A stretch of DNA of 64,000 bases. It comes from Odiellus spinosus. Taxonomy: Eukaryota; Arthropoda; Arachnida; Opiliones; Phalangiidae. The translations under genes and the position numbers were made by a program. The stretch is from contig OY987238.1 in NCBI GenBank assembly GCA_963920705.1, positions 682,001-746,000 of the forward strand. The letters are read 5' to 3'. The notes under the pieces were generated by a model. It had not been told where the DNA came from. It worked only from the letters and a program-made list of their open reading frames with translations, and did not search any database. Shown here in pieces: positions 29,889-44,255 of the stretch. The first letter of the stretch is position 1. Each line of letters starts with the position of its first letter.

Positions 29889-30574
29889 CACCAATTTCCC
29901 AAGTATATCCACCAATTTCCCAAGTATAGATTCACATATTTCCCAAGTATAGATTCACAAATTTCCCAAGTATAGATTCACAAATTTCCGAAGTATAGAT
30001 TCACAAATTTTCCAAGTATAGATTCACAAATTTTCCAAGTATAGATTCACAAATTTCCCAATCATAGATTCACAAATTTTCCAAGTATAGATTCACAAAT
30101 TTCCCAAGTAGAGATTCACAAATTTCCCAAGTATAGATTCACAAATTTCCCAAGTATAGATTCACAAATTTCCCAAGTATAGATCCACCAATTTCCCAAG
30201 TATAGATCCACCAATTTCCGAAGTATAGATTCACAAATTTTCCAAGTATAGATTCACAAATTTTCCAAGTATAGATTCACAAATTTCCCAAGTATAGATT
30301 CCAAAATTTTCCAAGTATAGATTCACAAATTATCCAAGTATAGATTCACAAATTTCCCAAGTATAGATTCACAAATTTCCCAAGTATAGATCCACCAATT
30401 TCCCAAGTATAGATCCACCAATTTCCGAATTATAGATTCACAAATTTTCCAAGTATAGATTCACAAATTTTCCAAGTATAGATTCACAAATTTCCCAAGT
30501 ATAGATTCCAAAATTTTCCAAGTATAGATTCACAAATTATCCAAGTATAGATTCACAAATTATCCAAATATAGA

Positions 30575-33500
30575 TTCACAAATTTTCAAAGTATAGATTC
30601 ACAAATTTTCCAAGTATAGATTCACAAATTTCCCAAGTATAGATTCACAAATTTCCCAAGTACAGATTCACAAATTTTCCAAGTATAGATTCACAAATTT
30701 TCCAAGTATAGATTCACAAATTTTCCAAGTATAGATTCACAAATTTCCCAAGTATAGATTCACAAATTTCCCAAGTATAGATCCACCAATTTCCCAAGTA
30801 TAGATTCACCAATTTCCCAAGTATAGATTCACAAATTTCCCAAGTATAGATTCACAAATTTTCCAAGTATAGATTCACAAATTTCCCAAGCATAGATTCA
30901 CAAATTTTCCAAGTATAGATTCACAAATTTCCCAAGTAGAGATTCACAAATTTTCCAAGTATAGATTCACAAATTTCCCAAGTATAGATTCACAAATTTG
31001 CAAAGTATAGATCCACCAATTTCCCAAGTATAGATCCACCAATTTCCCAAGCATAGATTCACAAATTTTCCAAGTATAGATTCACAAATTTTACAAGTAT
31101 AGATTCACAAATTTCCCAAATATAGATTCACAAATTTTCCAAGTATAGATTCACAAATTTCCCAAGTATAGATTCACAAATTTCCGAAGTATAGATTCAC
31201 CAATTTCCCAAGTATAGATCCACCAATTTCCCAAGTATAGATTCACAAATTTTCCAAGTATAGATTCACAAATTTTCCAAGTATAGATTCACAAATTTCC
31301 CAAATATAGATTCACAAATTTCCCAAGTATAGATCCACAAATTTCCCAAGTATAGATTGACAAATTTCCCAAGTATAGATTCACAAATTTTCGAAGTATA
31401 GATTCAAACATTTCCCAAGTATAGATTCACAAATTTTCCAAGTATAGATTCACAAATTTTCCAAGTATAGATTCACAAATTTTCCAAGTATAGATTCACA
31501 AATTTCCCAAGTATAGATCCACCAATTTCCCAAGTATATCCACCAATTTCCCAAGTATAGATTCACATATTTCCCAAGTATAGATTCACAAATTTCCCAA
31601 GTATAGATTCACAAATTTCCGAAGTATAGATTCACAAATTTTCCAAGTATAGATTCACAAATTTTCCAAGTATAGATTCACAAATTTCCCAATCATAGAT
31701 TCACAAATTTTCCAAGTATAGATTCACAAATTTCCCAAGTAGAGATTCACAAATTTCCCAAGTATAGATTCACAAATTTCCCAAGTATAGATTCACAAAT
31801 TTCCCAAGTATAGATCCACCAATTTCCCAAGTATAGATCCACCAATTTCCGAAGTATAGATTCACAAATTTTCCAAGTATAGATTCACAAATTTTCCAAG
31901 TATAGATTCACAAATTTCCCAAGTATAGATTCCAAAATTTTCCAAGTATAGATTCACAAATTATCCAAGTATAGATTCACAAATTATCCAAGTATAGATT
32001 CACAAATTATCCAAGTATAGATTCACAAATTATCCAAGTATAGATTCACAAATTTTCAAAGTATAGATTCACAAATTTTCAAAGTATAGATTCACAAATT
32101 TTCTTAGTATAGATTCACAAATTTCCCAAGTATAGATTCACAAATTATCCAAGTATAGATTCACAAATTTTCCAAGTATAGATTCACAAATTTTCCAAGT
32201 ATAGATTCACAAATTTCCCAAGTATAGATTCACAAATTTCCCAAGTATAGATCCACCAATTTCCCAAGTATAGATTCACCAATTTCCCAAGTATAGATTC
32301 ACAAATTTCCCAAGTATAGATTCACAAATTTCCCAAGTATAGATCCACCAATTTCCCAAGTATAGATCCACCAATTTCCGAAGTATAGATTCACAAATTT
32401 TCCAAGTATAGATTCACAAATTTCCCAAGTATAGATTCCAAAATTTTCCAAGTATAGATTCACAAATTATCCAAGTATAGATTCAAAAATTATCCAAGTA
32501 TAGATTCACAAATTTTCAAAGTATAGATTCACAAATTTTCCAAGTATAGATTCACAAATTTCCCAAGTATAGATTCACAAATTTCCCAAGTATAGATTCA
32601 CAAATTTTCCAAGTATAGATTCACAAATTTTCCAAGTATAGATTCACAAATTTTCCAAGTATAGATTCACAAATTTCCCAAGTATAGATTCACAAATTTC
32701 CCAAGTATAGATCCACCAATTTCCCAAGTATAGATTCACCAATTTCCCAAGTATAGATTCACAAATTTCCCAAGTATAGGTTCACAAATTTTCCAAGTAT
32801 AGATTCACAAATTTCCCAAGCATAGATTCACAAATTTTCCAAGTATAGATTCACAAATTTCCCAAGTAGAGATTCACAAATTTTCCAAGTATAGATTCAC
32901 AAATTTCCCAAGTATAGATTCACAAATTTGCAAAGTATAGATACACCAATTTCCCAAGTATAGATCCACCAATTTCCCAAGTATAGATTCACAAATTTTC
33001 CAAGTATAGATTCACAAATTTCCCAAATATAGATTCACAAATTTTCCAAGTATAGATTCACAAATTTCCCAAGTATAGATTCAAAAATTTCCGAAGTATA
33101 GATTCACAAATTTCCCAAGTATAGATCCACAAATTTCCCAAGTATAGATTGACAAATTTCCCAAGTATAGATTCACAAATTTTCCAAGTATAGATTCTCA
33201 AATTTCCCAAGTATAGATTCACAAATTTTCCAAGTATAGATTCACAAATTTTCCAAGTATAGATTCACAAATTTTCCAAGTATAGATTCACAAATTTCCC
33301 AAGTATAGATTCACAAATTTCCCAAGTATAGATCCACCAATTATACAAGTATAGATTCACAAATTTTCAAAGTATAGATTCACAAATTTTCCAAGTATAG
33401 ATTCACAAATTTCCCAAGTATAGATTCACAAATTTCCCAAGTATAGATTCACAAATTTTCCAAGTATAGATTCACAAATTTTCAAAGTATAGATTCACAA

Positions 33501-34245
33501 ATTTTCCAAGTATAGATTCACAAATTTCCCAAGTATAGATTCACAAATTTCCCAAGTATAGATTCACAAATTTTCCAAGTATAGATTCACAAATTTTCCA
33601 AGTATAGATTCACAAATTTTCCAAGTATAGATTCACAAATTTCCCAAGTATAGATTCACAAATTTCCCAAGTATAGATCCACCAATTTCCCAAGTATAGA
33701 TTCACCAATTTCCCAAGTATAGATTCACAAATTTCCCAAGTATAGGTTCACAAATTTTCCAAGTATAGATTCACAAATTTCCCAAGCATAGATTCACAAA
33801 TTTTCCAAGTATAGATTCACAAATTTCCCAAGTAGAGATTCACAAATTTTCCAAGTATAGATTCACAAATTTCCCAAGTATAGATTCACAAATTTGCAAA
33901 GTATAGATCCACCAATTTCCCAAGTATAGATCCACCAATTTCCCAAGTATAGATTCACAAATTTTCCAAGTATAGATTCACAAATTTTCCAAGTATAGAT
34001 TCACAAATTTCCCAAATATAGATTCACAAATTTTCCAAGTATAGATTCACAAATTTCCCAAGTATAGATTCACAAATTTCCGAAGTATAGATTCACAAAT
34101 TTCCCAAGTATAGATCCACAAATTTCCCAAGTATAGATTGACAAATTTCCCAAGTATAGATTCACAAATTTTCCAAGTATAGATTCACAAATTTCCCTAG
34201 TATAGATTCACAAATTTTCCAAGTATAGATTCACAAATTTCCCAA
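30575..34245 (+). repeat. Large duplication, copy 1, right part
   Basis: Collinear with about 37,010-40,726. The offset is 6,435 bp at first (TTTTCAAAG at 30,586 and AAGTACAG near 30,661), then 6,481 bp from about 30,850 on. Six rare markers agree at 6,481: GATTCAAACATTTCCC near 31,402, CCCAATCATAG near 31,692, TTTCTTAG near 32,101, GATACACC near 32,942, GATCCACCAATTATACAAG near 33,342 and CCCTAGTATAG at 34,197. The step from 6,435 to 6,481 is exactly two monomers. A run of TTATCC monomers near 31,960-32,040 is kept in both copies. Confidence 0.9.
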
Positions 34246-34997
34246 GTATAGATCCACCAATTTCCCAAGTATAGATCCACCAATTTCCGAAGTATAGATT
34301 CACAAATTTTCCAAGTATAGATTCACAAATTTTCCAAGTATAGATTCACAAATTTCCCAAGTATAGATTCCAAAATTTTCCAAGTATAGATTCACAAATT
34401 TCCCAAGTATAGATTCACAAATTTCCCAAGTATAGATTCACAAATTTCCCAAGTATAGATTCACAAATTTCCGAAGTATAGATTCACAAATTTTCCAAGT
34501 ATAGATTCACAAATTTCCCAAGTATAGATTCACAAATTTCCGAAGTAGAGATTCACAAATTTTCCAAGTATAGATTCACAAATTTTCCAAGTATAGATTC
34601 ACAAATTTTCCAAGTATAGATTCACAAATTTCCCAAGTATAGATTCAAAAATTTCCAAGTATAGATTCACAAATTATCCAAGTATAGATTCACAAATTAT
34701 CCAAGTATAGATTCAAAAATTTTCCAAGTATAGATTCACAAATTTTCCAAGTATAGATTCACAAATTTCCCAAGTATAGATTCATAAATTTCCCAAGTAT
34801 AGATTCACGAATTTTCCAAGTATAGATTCACAAATTTTCCAAGTATAGATTCACAAATTTTCCAAGTATAGATTCACAAATTTCCCATGTATAGATTCAC
34901 AAATTTCCGAAGTATAGATTCACAAATTTTCCAAGTATAGATTCACAAATTTCCCAAGTATAGATTCACAAATTTCCGAAGTAGAGATTCACAAATT

Positions 34998-36576
34998 TTC
35001 CAAGTATAGATTCACAAATTTCCCAAGTATAGATTCACAAATTTCCCAAGTATAGATCCACCAATTTCCCAAATATAGATCCACCAATTTCCCAAGTATA
35101 GATTCACAAATTTTCCAAGTATAGATTCACAAATTTCCCTAGTATAGATTCACAAATTTCCCAAGTATAGATTCACAAATTTCCGAAGTATAGATTCACA
35201 AATTTTCCAAGTATAGATTCACAAATTATCCAAGTATAGATTCACAAATTATCCAAGTATAGATTCACAAATTATCCAAGTATAGATTCACAAATTTTCC
35301 AAGTATAGATTCACAAATTTTCCAAGTAAAGATTCACAAATTTTCCAATTATAGATTCACAAATTTCCCAAGTATAGATTCACAAATTTTCCAAGTATAG
35401 ATTCACAAATTTTCCAAGTATAGATTCACAATTTTCCCAAGTATAGATCCACCAATTTCCCAAGTATAGATTCACAAATTTTCCAAGTATAGATTCACAA
35501 ATTTTCCAAGTATAGATTCACAAATTTCCCAAGTATAGATTCACAAATTTCCGAAGTATAGATTCACAAATTTTCCAAGTATAGATTCACAAATTTTCCA
35601 AGTATAGATTCACAAATTTCCCAAGCATAGATTCACAAATTTTCCAAGTATAGATTCTCAAATTTCCCAAGTAGAGATTCACAAATTTCCCAAGTATAGA
35701 TTCACAAATTTCCCAAGTATAGATTCACAAATTTCCCAAGTATAGATCCACCAATTTCCCAAGTATAGATCCACCAATTTCCGAATTATAGATTCACAAA
35801 TTTTCCAAGTATAGATTCACAAATTTTCCAAGTATAGATTCACAAATTTCCCAAGTATAGATTCCAAAATTTTCCAAGTATAGATTCACAAATTATCCAA
35901 GTATAGATTCACAAATTATCCAAATATAGATTCACAAATTTTCCAAGTATAGATTCACAAATTTTCCAAGTATAGATTCACAAATTTTCCAAGTATAGAT
36001 TCACAAATTTCCCAAGTATAGATTCACAAATTTCCCAAGTACAGATTCACAAATTTTCCAAGTATAGATTCACAAATTTTCCAAGTATAGATTCACAAAT
36101 TTTCCAAGTATAGATTCACAAATTTCCCAAGTATAGATTCACAAATTTCCCAAGTATAGATCCACCAATTTCCCAAGTATAGATTCACCAATTTCCCAAG
36201 TATAGATTCACAAATTTCCCAAGTATAGATTCACAAATTTCCGAAGTATAGATTCACAAATTTTCCAAGTATAGATTCACAAATTTTCCAAGTATAGATT
36301 CACAAATTTCCCAAGCATAGATTCACAAATTTTCCAAGTATAGATTCACAAATTTCCCAAGTAGAGATTCACAAATTTTCCAAGTATAGATTCACAAATT
36401 TCCCAAGTATAGATTCACAAATTTGCAAAGAATAGATCCACCAATTTCCCAAGTATAGATCCACCAATTTCCCAAGCATAGATTCACAAATTTTCCAAGT
36501 ATAGATTCACAAATTTTCCAAGTATAGATTCACAAATTTCCCAAATATAGATTCACAAATTTTCCAAGTATAGATT
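34998..36576 (+). repeat. Large duplication, copy 2, left part
   Basis: Partner of 28,310-29,888 at offset 6,688 bp. Immediately upstream (34,540-34,960) the sequence instead resembles 26.0 kb (offset 8,504 bp) and 27.5-27.8 kb (offset 7,171 bp, anchored by GATTCAAAAATTTCC and TTTCCCATGTATAG). The left edge is therefore a mosaic of in-register joins rather than one clean breakpoint. Confidence 0.86.
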
Positions 36577-37009
36577 CACAAATTTCCCAAGTATAGATTC
36601 ACAAATTTCCGAAGTATAGATTCACCAATTTCCCAAGTATAGATCCACCAATTTCCCAAGTATAGATTCACAAATTTTCCAAGTATAGATTCACAAATTT
36701 TCCAAGTATAGATTCACAAATTTCCCAAATATAGAATCACAAATTTCCCAAGTATAGATCCACAAATTTCCCAAGTATAGATTGACAAATTTCCCAAGTA
36801 TAGATTCACAAATTTACGAAGTATAGATTCAAAAATTTCCCAAGTATAGATTCACAAATTTTCCAAGTATAGATTCACAAATTTTCCAAGTATAGATTCA
36901 CAAATTTTCCAAGTATAGATTCACAAATTTCCCAAGTATAGATCCACCAATTTCCCAAGTATATCCACCAATTTCCCAAGTATAGATTCACATATTTCCC
37001 AAGTATAGA
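36577..37009 (+). repeat. Extra local duplicate inside the large duplication
   Basis: This short stretch has no collinear partner at the 6.4-6.7 kb offset. It resembles 37,640-38,040 instead: TTCCGAAG, GATTCACC, GATCCACC, AAATATA, GATCCAC, GATTGAC, a CGAAG monomer (TTTACGAAG here, TTTTCGAAG there), GATTCAAA, GATCCACC and AAGTATATCC. It looks like a local in-register duplication that then gained its own changes, such as GAATCAC near 36,733. Confidence 0.7.
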
Positions 37010-40000
37010 TTCACAAATTTTCAAAGTATAGATTCACAAATTTTCCAAGTATAGATTCACAAATTTCCCAAGTATAGATTCACAAATTTCCCAAGTACAG
37101 ATTCACAAATTTTCCAAATATAGATTCACAAATTTTCCAAGTATAGATTCACAAATTTTCCAAGTATAGATTCACAAATTTCCCAAGTATAGATTCACAA
37201 ATTTCCCAAGTATAGATCCACCAATTTCCCAAGTATAGATTCACCAATTTCCCAAGTATAGATTCACAAATTTCCCAAGTATAGATTCACAAATTTCCGA
37301 AGTATAGATTCACAAATTTTCCAAGTATAGATTCACAAATTTTCCAAGTATAGATTCACAAATTTCCCAAGCATAGATTCACAAATTTTCCAAGTATAGA
37401 TTCACAAATTTCCCAAGTAGAGATTCACAAATTTTCCAAGTATAGATTCACAAATTTCCCAAGTATAGATTCACAAATTTGCAAAGTATAGATCCACCAA
37501 TTTCCCAAGTATAGATCCACCAATTTCCCAAGCATAGATTCACAAATTTTCCAAGTATAGATTCACAAATTTTCCAAGTATAGATTCACAAATTTCCCAA
37601 ATATAGATTCACAAATTTTCCAAGTATAGATTCACAAATTTCCCAAGTATAGATTCACAAATTTCCGAAGTATAGATTCACCAATTTCCCAAGTATAGAT
37701 CCACCAATTTCCCAAGTATAGATTCACAAATTTTCCAAGTATAGATTCACAAATTTTCCAAGTATAGATTCACAAATTTCCCAAATATAGATTCACAAAT
37801 TTCCCAAGTATAGATCCACAAATTTCCCAAGTATAGATTGACAAATTTCCCAAGTATAGATTCACAAATTTTCGAAGTATAGATTCAAACATTTCCCAAG
37901 TATAGATTCACAAATTTTCCAAGTATAGATTCACAAATTTTCCAAGTATAGATTCACAAATTTTCCAAGTATAGATTCACAAATTTCCCAAGTATAGATC
38001 CACCAATTTCCCAAGTATATCCACCAATTTCCCAAGTATAGATTCACATATTTCCCAAGTATAGATTCACAAATTTCCCAAGTATAGATTCACAAATTTC
38101 CGAAGTATAGATTCACAAATTTTCCAAGTATAGATTCACAAATTTTCCAAGTATAGATTCACAAATTTTCCAATCATAGATTCACAAATTTTCCAAGTAT
38201 AGATTCACAAATTTCCCAAGTAGAGATTCACAAATTTCCCAAGTATAGATTCACAAATTTCCCAAGTATAGATTCACAAATTTCCCAAGTATAGATCCAC
38301 CAATTTCCCAAGTATAGATCCACCAATTTCCGAAGTATAGATTCACAAATTTTCCAAGTATAGATTCACAAATTTTCCAAGTATAGATTCACAAATTTCC
38401 CAAGTATAGATTCCAAAATTTTCCAAGTATAGATTCACAAATTATCCAAGTATAGATTCACAAATTATCCAAGTATAGATTCACAAATTATCCAAGTATA
38501 GATTCACAAATTATCCAAGTATAGATTCACAAATTTTCAAAGTATAGATTCACAAATTTTCAAAGTATAGATTCACAAATTTTCTTAGTATAGATTCACA
38601 AATTTCCCAAGTATAGATTCACAAATTATCCAAGTATAGATTCACAAATTTTCCAAGTATAGATTCAAAAATTTTCCAAGTATAGATTCACAAATTTCCC
38701 AAGTATAGATTCACAAATTTCCCAAGTATAGATCCACCAATTTCCCAAGTATAGATTCACCAATTTCCCAAGTATAGATTCACAAATTTCCCAAGTATAG
38801 ATTCACAAATTTCCCAAGTATAGATCCACCAATTTCCCAAGTATAGATCCACCAATTTCCGAAGTATAGATTCACAAATTTTCCAAGTATAGATTCACAA
38901 ATTTCCCAAGTATAGATTCCAAAATTTTCCAAGTATAGATTCACAAATTATCCAAGTATAGATTCAAAAATTATCCAAGTATAGATTCACAAATTTTCAA
39001 AGTATAGATTCACAAATTTTCCAAGTATAGATTCACAAATTTCCCAAGTATAGATTCACAAATTTCCCAAGTATAGATTCACAAATTTTCCAAGTATAGA
39101 TTCACAAATTTTCCAAGTATAGATTCACAAATTTTCCAAGTATAGATTCACAAATTTCCCAAGTATAGATTCACAAATTTCCCAAGTATAGATCCACCAA
39201 TTTCCCAAGTATAGATTCACCAATTTCCCAAGTATAGATTCACAAATTTCCCAAGTATAGGTTCACAAATTTTCCAAGTATAGATTCACAAATTTCCCAA
39301 GCATAGATTCACAAATTTTCCAAGTATAGATTCACAAATTTCCCAAGTAGAGATTCACAAATTTTCCAAGTATAGATTCACAAATTTCCCAAGTATAGAT
39401 TCACAAATTTGCAAAGTATAGATACACCAATTTCCCAAGTATAGATCCACCAATTTCCCAAGTATAGATTCACAAATTTTCCAAGTATAGATTCACAAAT
39501 TTCCCAAATATAGATTCACAAATTTTCCAAGTATAGATTCACAAATTTCCCAAGTATAGATTCAAAAATTTCCGAAGTATAGATTCACAAATTTCCCAAG
39601 TATAGATCCACAAATTTCCCAAGTATAGATTGACAAATTTCCCAAGTATAGATTCACAAATTTTCCAAGTATAGATTCACAAATTTCCCAAGTATAGATT
39701 CACAAATTTTCCAAGTATAGATTCACAAATTTTCCAAGTATAGATTCACAAATTTTCCAAGTATAGATTCACAAATTTCCCAAGTATAGATTCACAAATT
39801 TCCCAAGTATAGATCCACCAATTATACAAGTATAGATTCACAAATTTTCAAAGTATAGATTCACAAATTTTCCAAGTATAGATTCACAAATTTCCCAAGT
39901 ATAGATTCACAAATTTCCCAAGTATAGATTCACAAATTTTCCAAGTATAGATTCACAAATTTTCAAAGTATAGATTCACAAATTTTCCAAGTATAGATTC

Positions 40001-40726
40001 ACAAATTTCCCAAGTATAGATTCACAAATTTCCCAAGTATAGATTCACAAATTTTCCAAGTATAGATTCACAAATTTTCCAAGTATAGATTCACAAATTT
40101 TCCAAGTATAGATTCACAAATTTCCCAAGTATAGATTCACAAATTTCCCAAGTATAGATCCACCAATTTCCCAAGTATAGATTCACCAATTTCCCAAGTA
40201 TAGATTCACAAATTTCCCAAGTATAGGTTCACAAATTTTCCAAGTATAGATTCACAAATTTCCCAAGCATAGATTCACAAATTTTCCAAGTATAGATTCA
40301 CAAATTTCCCAAGTAGAGATTCACAAATTTTCCAAGTATAGATTCACAAATTTCCCAAGTATAGATTCACAAATTTGCAAAGTATAGATCCACCAATTTC
40401 CCAAGTATAGATCCACCAATTTCCCAAGTATAGATTCACAAATTTTCCAAGTATAGATTCACAAATTTTCCAAGTATAGATTCACAAATTTCCCAAATAT
40501 AGATTCACAAATTTTCCAAGTATAGATTCACAAATTTCCCAAGTATAGATTCACAAATTTCCGAAGTATAGATTCACAAATTTCCCAAGTATAGATCCAC
40601 AAATTTCCCAAGTATAGATTGACAAATTTCCCAAGTATAGATTCACAAATTTTCCAAGTATAGATTCACAAATTTCCCTAGTATAGATTCACAAATTTTC
40701 CAAGTATAGATTCACAAATTTTCCAA
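37010..40726 (+). repeat. Large duplication, copy 2, right part
   Basis: Partner of 30,575-34,245. The two copies share at least six rare private variants in the same order, so they derive from one event or repeated conversion. Differences are few single bases, for example TTTTACAAG at 31,091 against TTTTCCAAG here, and TTTCCCAATCATAG at 31,688 against TTTTCCAATCATAG at 38,169. The copies separate after 40,726, where copy 2 continues with TTTTCC monomers and copy 1 with GATCCACC pairs. Confidence 0.88.
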
Positions 40727-42183
40727 GTATAGATTCACAAATTTTCCAAGTATAGATTCACAAATTTCCCAAGTATAGATTCACAAATTTCCCAAGTATA
40801 GATCCACCAATTATCCAAGTATAGATTCACAAATTTTCAAAGTATAGATTCACAAATTTTCCAAGTATAGATTCACAAATTTCCCAAGTATAGATTCACA
40901 AATTTCCCAAGTATAGATTCACAAATTTTCCAAGTATAGATTCACAAATTTTCCAAGTATAGATTCACAAATTCCCCAAGTATAGATCCACCAATTTCCC
41001 AAGTATAGATTCACATATTTCCGAAGTATAGATTCACAAATTTTCCAAGTATAGATTCACAAATTTTCCAAGTATAGATTCACAAATTTCCCAAGTATAG
41101 ATTCCAAAATTTTCCAAGTATAGATTCACAAATTTCCAAAGTATAGATTCACAAATTTTCCAAGTATAGATTCGCAAATTTTCCAAGTATAGATTCACAA
41201 ATTTTCCAAGTATAGATTCACAAATTCCCCAAGTATAGATCCACCAATTTCCCAAGTATAGATTCACATATTTCCGAAGTATATATTCACAAATTTTCCA
41301 AGTATAGATTCACAAATTTTCCAAGTATAGATTCACAAATTATCCAAGCATAGATTCACAAATTATCCAAGTATAGATTCACAAATTTTCAAAGTATAGA
41401 TTCACAAATTTTCTTAGTATAGATTCACAAATTTCCCAAGTATAGATTCACAAATTTCCCAAGTATAGATTCACAAATTTTCCAAGTATAGATTCACAAA
41501 TTTTCCAAGTATAGATTCACAAATTTTCCAAGTATAGATTCACAAATTTCCCAAGTATAGATTCACAAATTTCCCAAGTATAGATCCACCAATTTCCCAA
41601 GTATAGATTCACCAATTTCCCAAGTATAGATTCACAAATTTCCCAAGTATAGATTCACAAATTTCCGAAGTATAGATTCACAAATTTTCCAAGTATAGAT
41701 TCACAAATTTTCCAAGTATAGATTCACAAATTTCCCAAGCATAGATTCAGAAATTTTCCAAGTATAGATTCACAAATTTCCCAAGTAGAGATTCACAAAT
41801 TTTTCAAGTATAGATTCACAAATTTCCCAAGTATAGATTCACAAATTTGCAAAGTATAGATCCACCAATTTCCCAAGTATAGATCCACCAATTTCCCAAG
41901 TATAGATTCACAAATTTTCCAAGTATAGATTCACAAATTTTCCAAGTATAGATTCACAAATTTCCCAAATATAGATTCACAAATTTTCCAAGTATAGATT
42001 CACAAATTTCCCAAGTATAGATTCACAAATTTCCGAAGTATAGATTCACAAATTTCCCAAGTATAGATTCACAAATTTCCCAAGTATAGATCCACAAATT
42101 TCCCAAGTATAGATTGACAAATTTTCCAAGTATAGATTCACAAATTTCCCAAGTATAGATCCACCAATTATCCAAGTATAGAT

Positions 42184-42545
42184 TCACAAATTTTCAAAGT
42201 ATAGATTCACAAATTTTTTAAAGTATAGATTCACAAATTTCCCAAGTATAGATTCACAAATTTCCCAAGTATAGATCCACAAATTTCCCAAGTATAGATT
42301 GACAAATTTTCCAAGTATAGATTCACAAATTTCCCAAGTATAGATCCACCAATTATCCAAGTATAGATTCACAAATTTTCAAAGTATAGATTCACAAATT
42401 TTTTAAAGTATAGATTCACAAATTTCCCAAGTATAGATTCACAAATTTCCCAAGTATAGATTCACAAATTTTCCAAGTATAGATTCACAAATTTCCCGAG
42501 TATAGATTCATAAATTTTCCAAGTATAGATTCACAAATTTCCCAA
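42184..42545 (+). repeat. 185-bp tandem duplication with 24-bp monomers
   Basis: Two copies of an eight-monomer group are offset 185 bp (8 x 23 plus 1). Each contains one 24-bp monomer in which TTTTCAAAG has become TTTTTTAAAG (near 42,211 and 42,396). The pair is repeated near 44,256-44,620 at an offset of 2,072 bp. That distance is 90 monomers plus 2 bp, and the 2 bp come from these two long monomers. Confidence 0.85.
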
Positions 42546-43019
42546 GTATAGATTCACAAATTTCCCAAGTATAGATCCACCAATTTCCCAAGTATAGATT
42601 CACATATTTCCCAAGTATAGATTCACAAATTTCCCAAGTATAGATTCACAAATTTCCGAAGTATAAATTCACAAATTTTCCAAGTATAGATTCACAAATT
42701 TTCCAAGTATAGATTCACAAATTTCCCAAGCATAGATTCACAAATTTTCCAAGTATATATTCACAAAATTTCCAAGTATAGATTCACAAATTTCCCAAGC
42801 ATAGATTTATAAATTTCCCAAGTAGAGATTCTCAAATTTTCCAAGTATAGATTCACAAATTTCCCAAGTATAGATTCACAAATTTGCAAAGTATAGATCC
42901 ACCAATTTCCCAAGTATAGATCCACCAATTTCCCAAGTATAGATTCACAAATTTTCCAAGTATAGATTCACAAATTTTCCAAGTATAGATTCACAAATTT
43001 CCCAAGTATAGATTCACAA

Positions 43020-44070
43020 ATTTCCCAAGTATAGATCCACCAATTATCAAAGTATAGATTCACAAATTTTCAAAGTATAGATTCACAAATTTTCCAAGTA
43101 TAGATTCACAAATTTCCCAAGTATAGATTCACAAATTTCCCAAGTATAGATTCACAAATTTTCCAAGTATAGATTCACAAATTTTCCAAGTATAGATTCA
43201 CAAATTTTCCAAGTATAGATTCACAAATTTCACAAGTATAGATTCACAAATTTCCCAAGTATAGATCCACCAATTTCCCAAGTATAGATTCACATATTTC
43301 CCAAGTATAGATTCACAAATTTCCCAAGTATAGATTCACAAATTTCCCAAGTATAGATTCACAAATTTTCCAAGTATAGATTCACAAATTTTCCAAGTAT
43401 AGATTCACAAATTTCCCAAGCATAGATTCACAAATTTTCCAAGTATAGATTCACAAATTTCCCAAGCATAGATTCATAAATTTCCCAAGTAGAGATTCAC
43501 AAATTTTCCAAGTATAGATTCACAAATTTCCCAAGTATAGATTCACAAATTTCCCAAGTATAGATCCACCAATTATCAAAGTATAGATTCACAAATTTTC
43601 AAAGTATAGATTCACAAATTTTCCAAGTATAGATTCACAAATTTCCCAAGTATAGATTCACAAATTTCCCAAGTATAGATTCACAAATTTTCCAAGTATA
43701 GATTCACAAATTTTCCAAGTATAGATTCACAAATTTTCCAAGTATAGATTCACAAATTTCACAAGTATAGATTCACAAATTTCCCAAGTATAGATCCACC
43801 AATTTCCCAAGTATAGATTCACATATTTCCCAAGTATAGATTCACAAATTTCCCAAGTATAGATTCACAAATTTCCCAAGTATAGATTCACAAATTTTCC
43901 AAGTATAGATTCACAAATTTTCCAAGTATAGATTCACAAATTTCCCAAGCATAGATTCACAAATTTTCCAAGTATAGATTCACAAATTTCCCAAGCATAG
44001 ATTCATAAATTTCCCAAGTAGAGATTCACAAATTTTCCAAGTATAGATTCACAAATTTCCCAAGTATAGA
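43020..44070 (+). repeat. 529-bp tandem HOR, two copies
   Basis: An exact 23-monomer unit (23 x 23 = 529 bp) occurs twice in a row. GATCCACCAATTATCAAAG is near 43,034 and 43,563, and GATTCATAAATTTCCCAAGTAGAG at 43,471 and 44,000. A third related copy with the same marker order lies at about 44,860-45,360, offset 1,842 bp from the first. Within each unit TTTCACAAG, CACATATTT, AAGCATA, GATTCATAAA and AAGTAGAG come in that order. Confidence 0.86.
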
Positions 44071-44255
44071 TTCACAAATTTTCCAAGTATAGATTCACAA
44101 ATTTTCCAAGTATAGATTCACAAATTTCCCAAGTATAGATTCCAAAATTTTCCAAGTATAGATTCACAAATTTCCCAAGTATAGATTCACAAATTTTCCA
44201 AGTATAGATTCACAAATTTCCCAAGTATAGATCCACCAATTATCCAAGTATAGAT

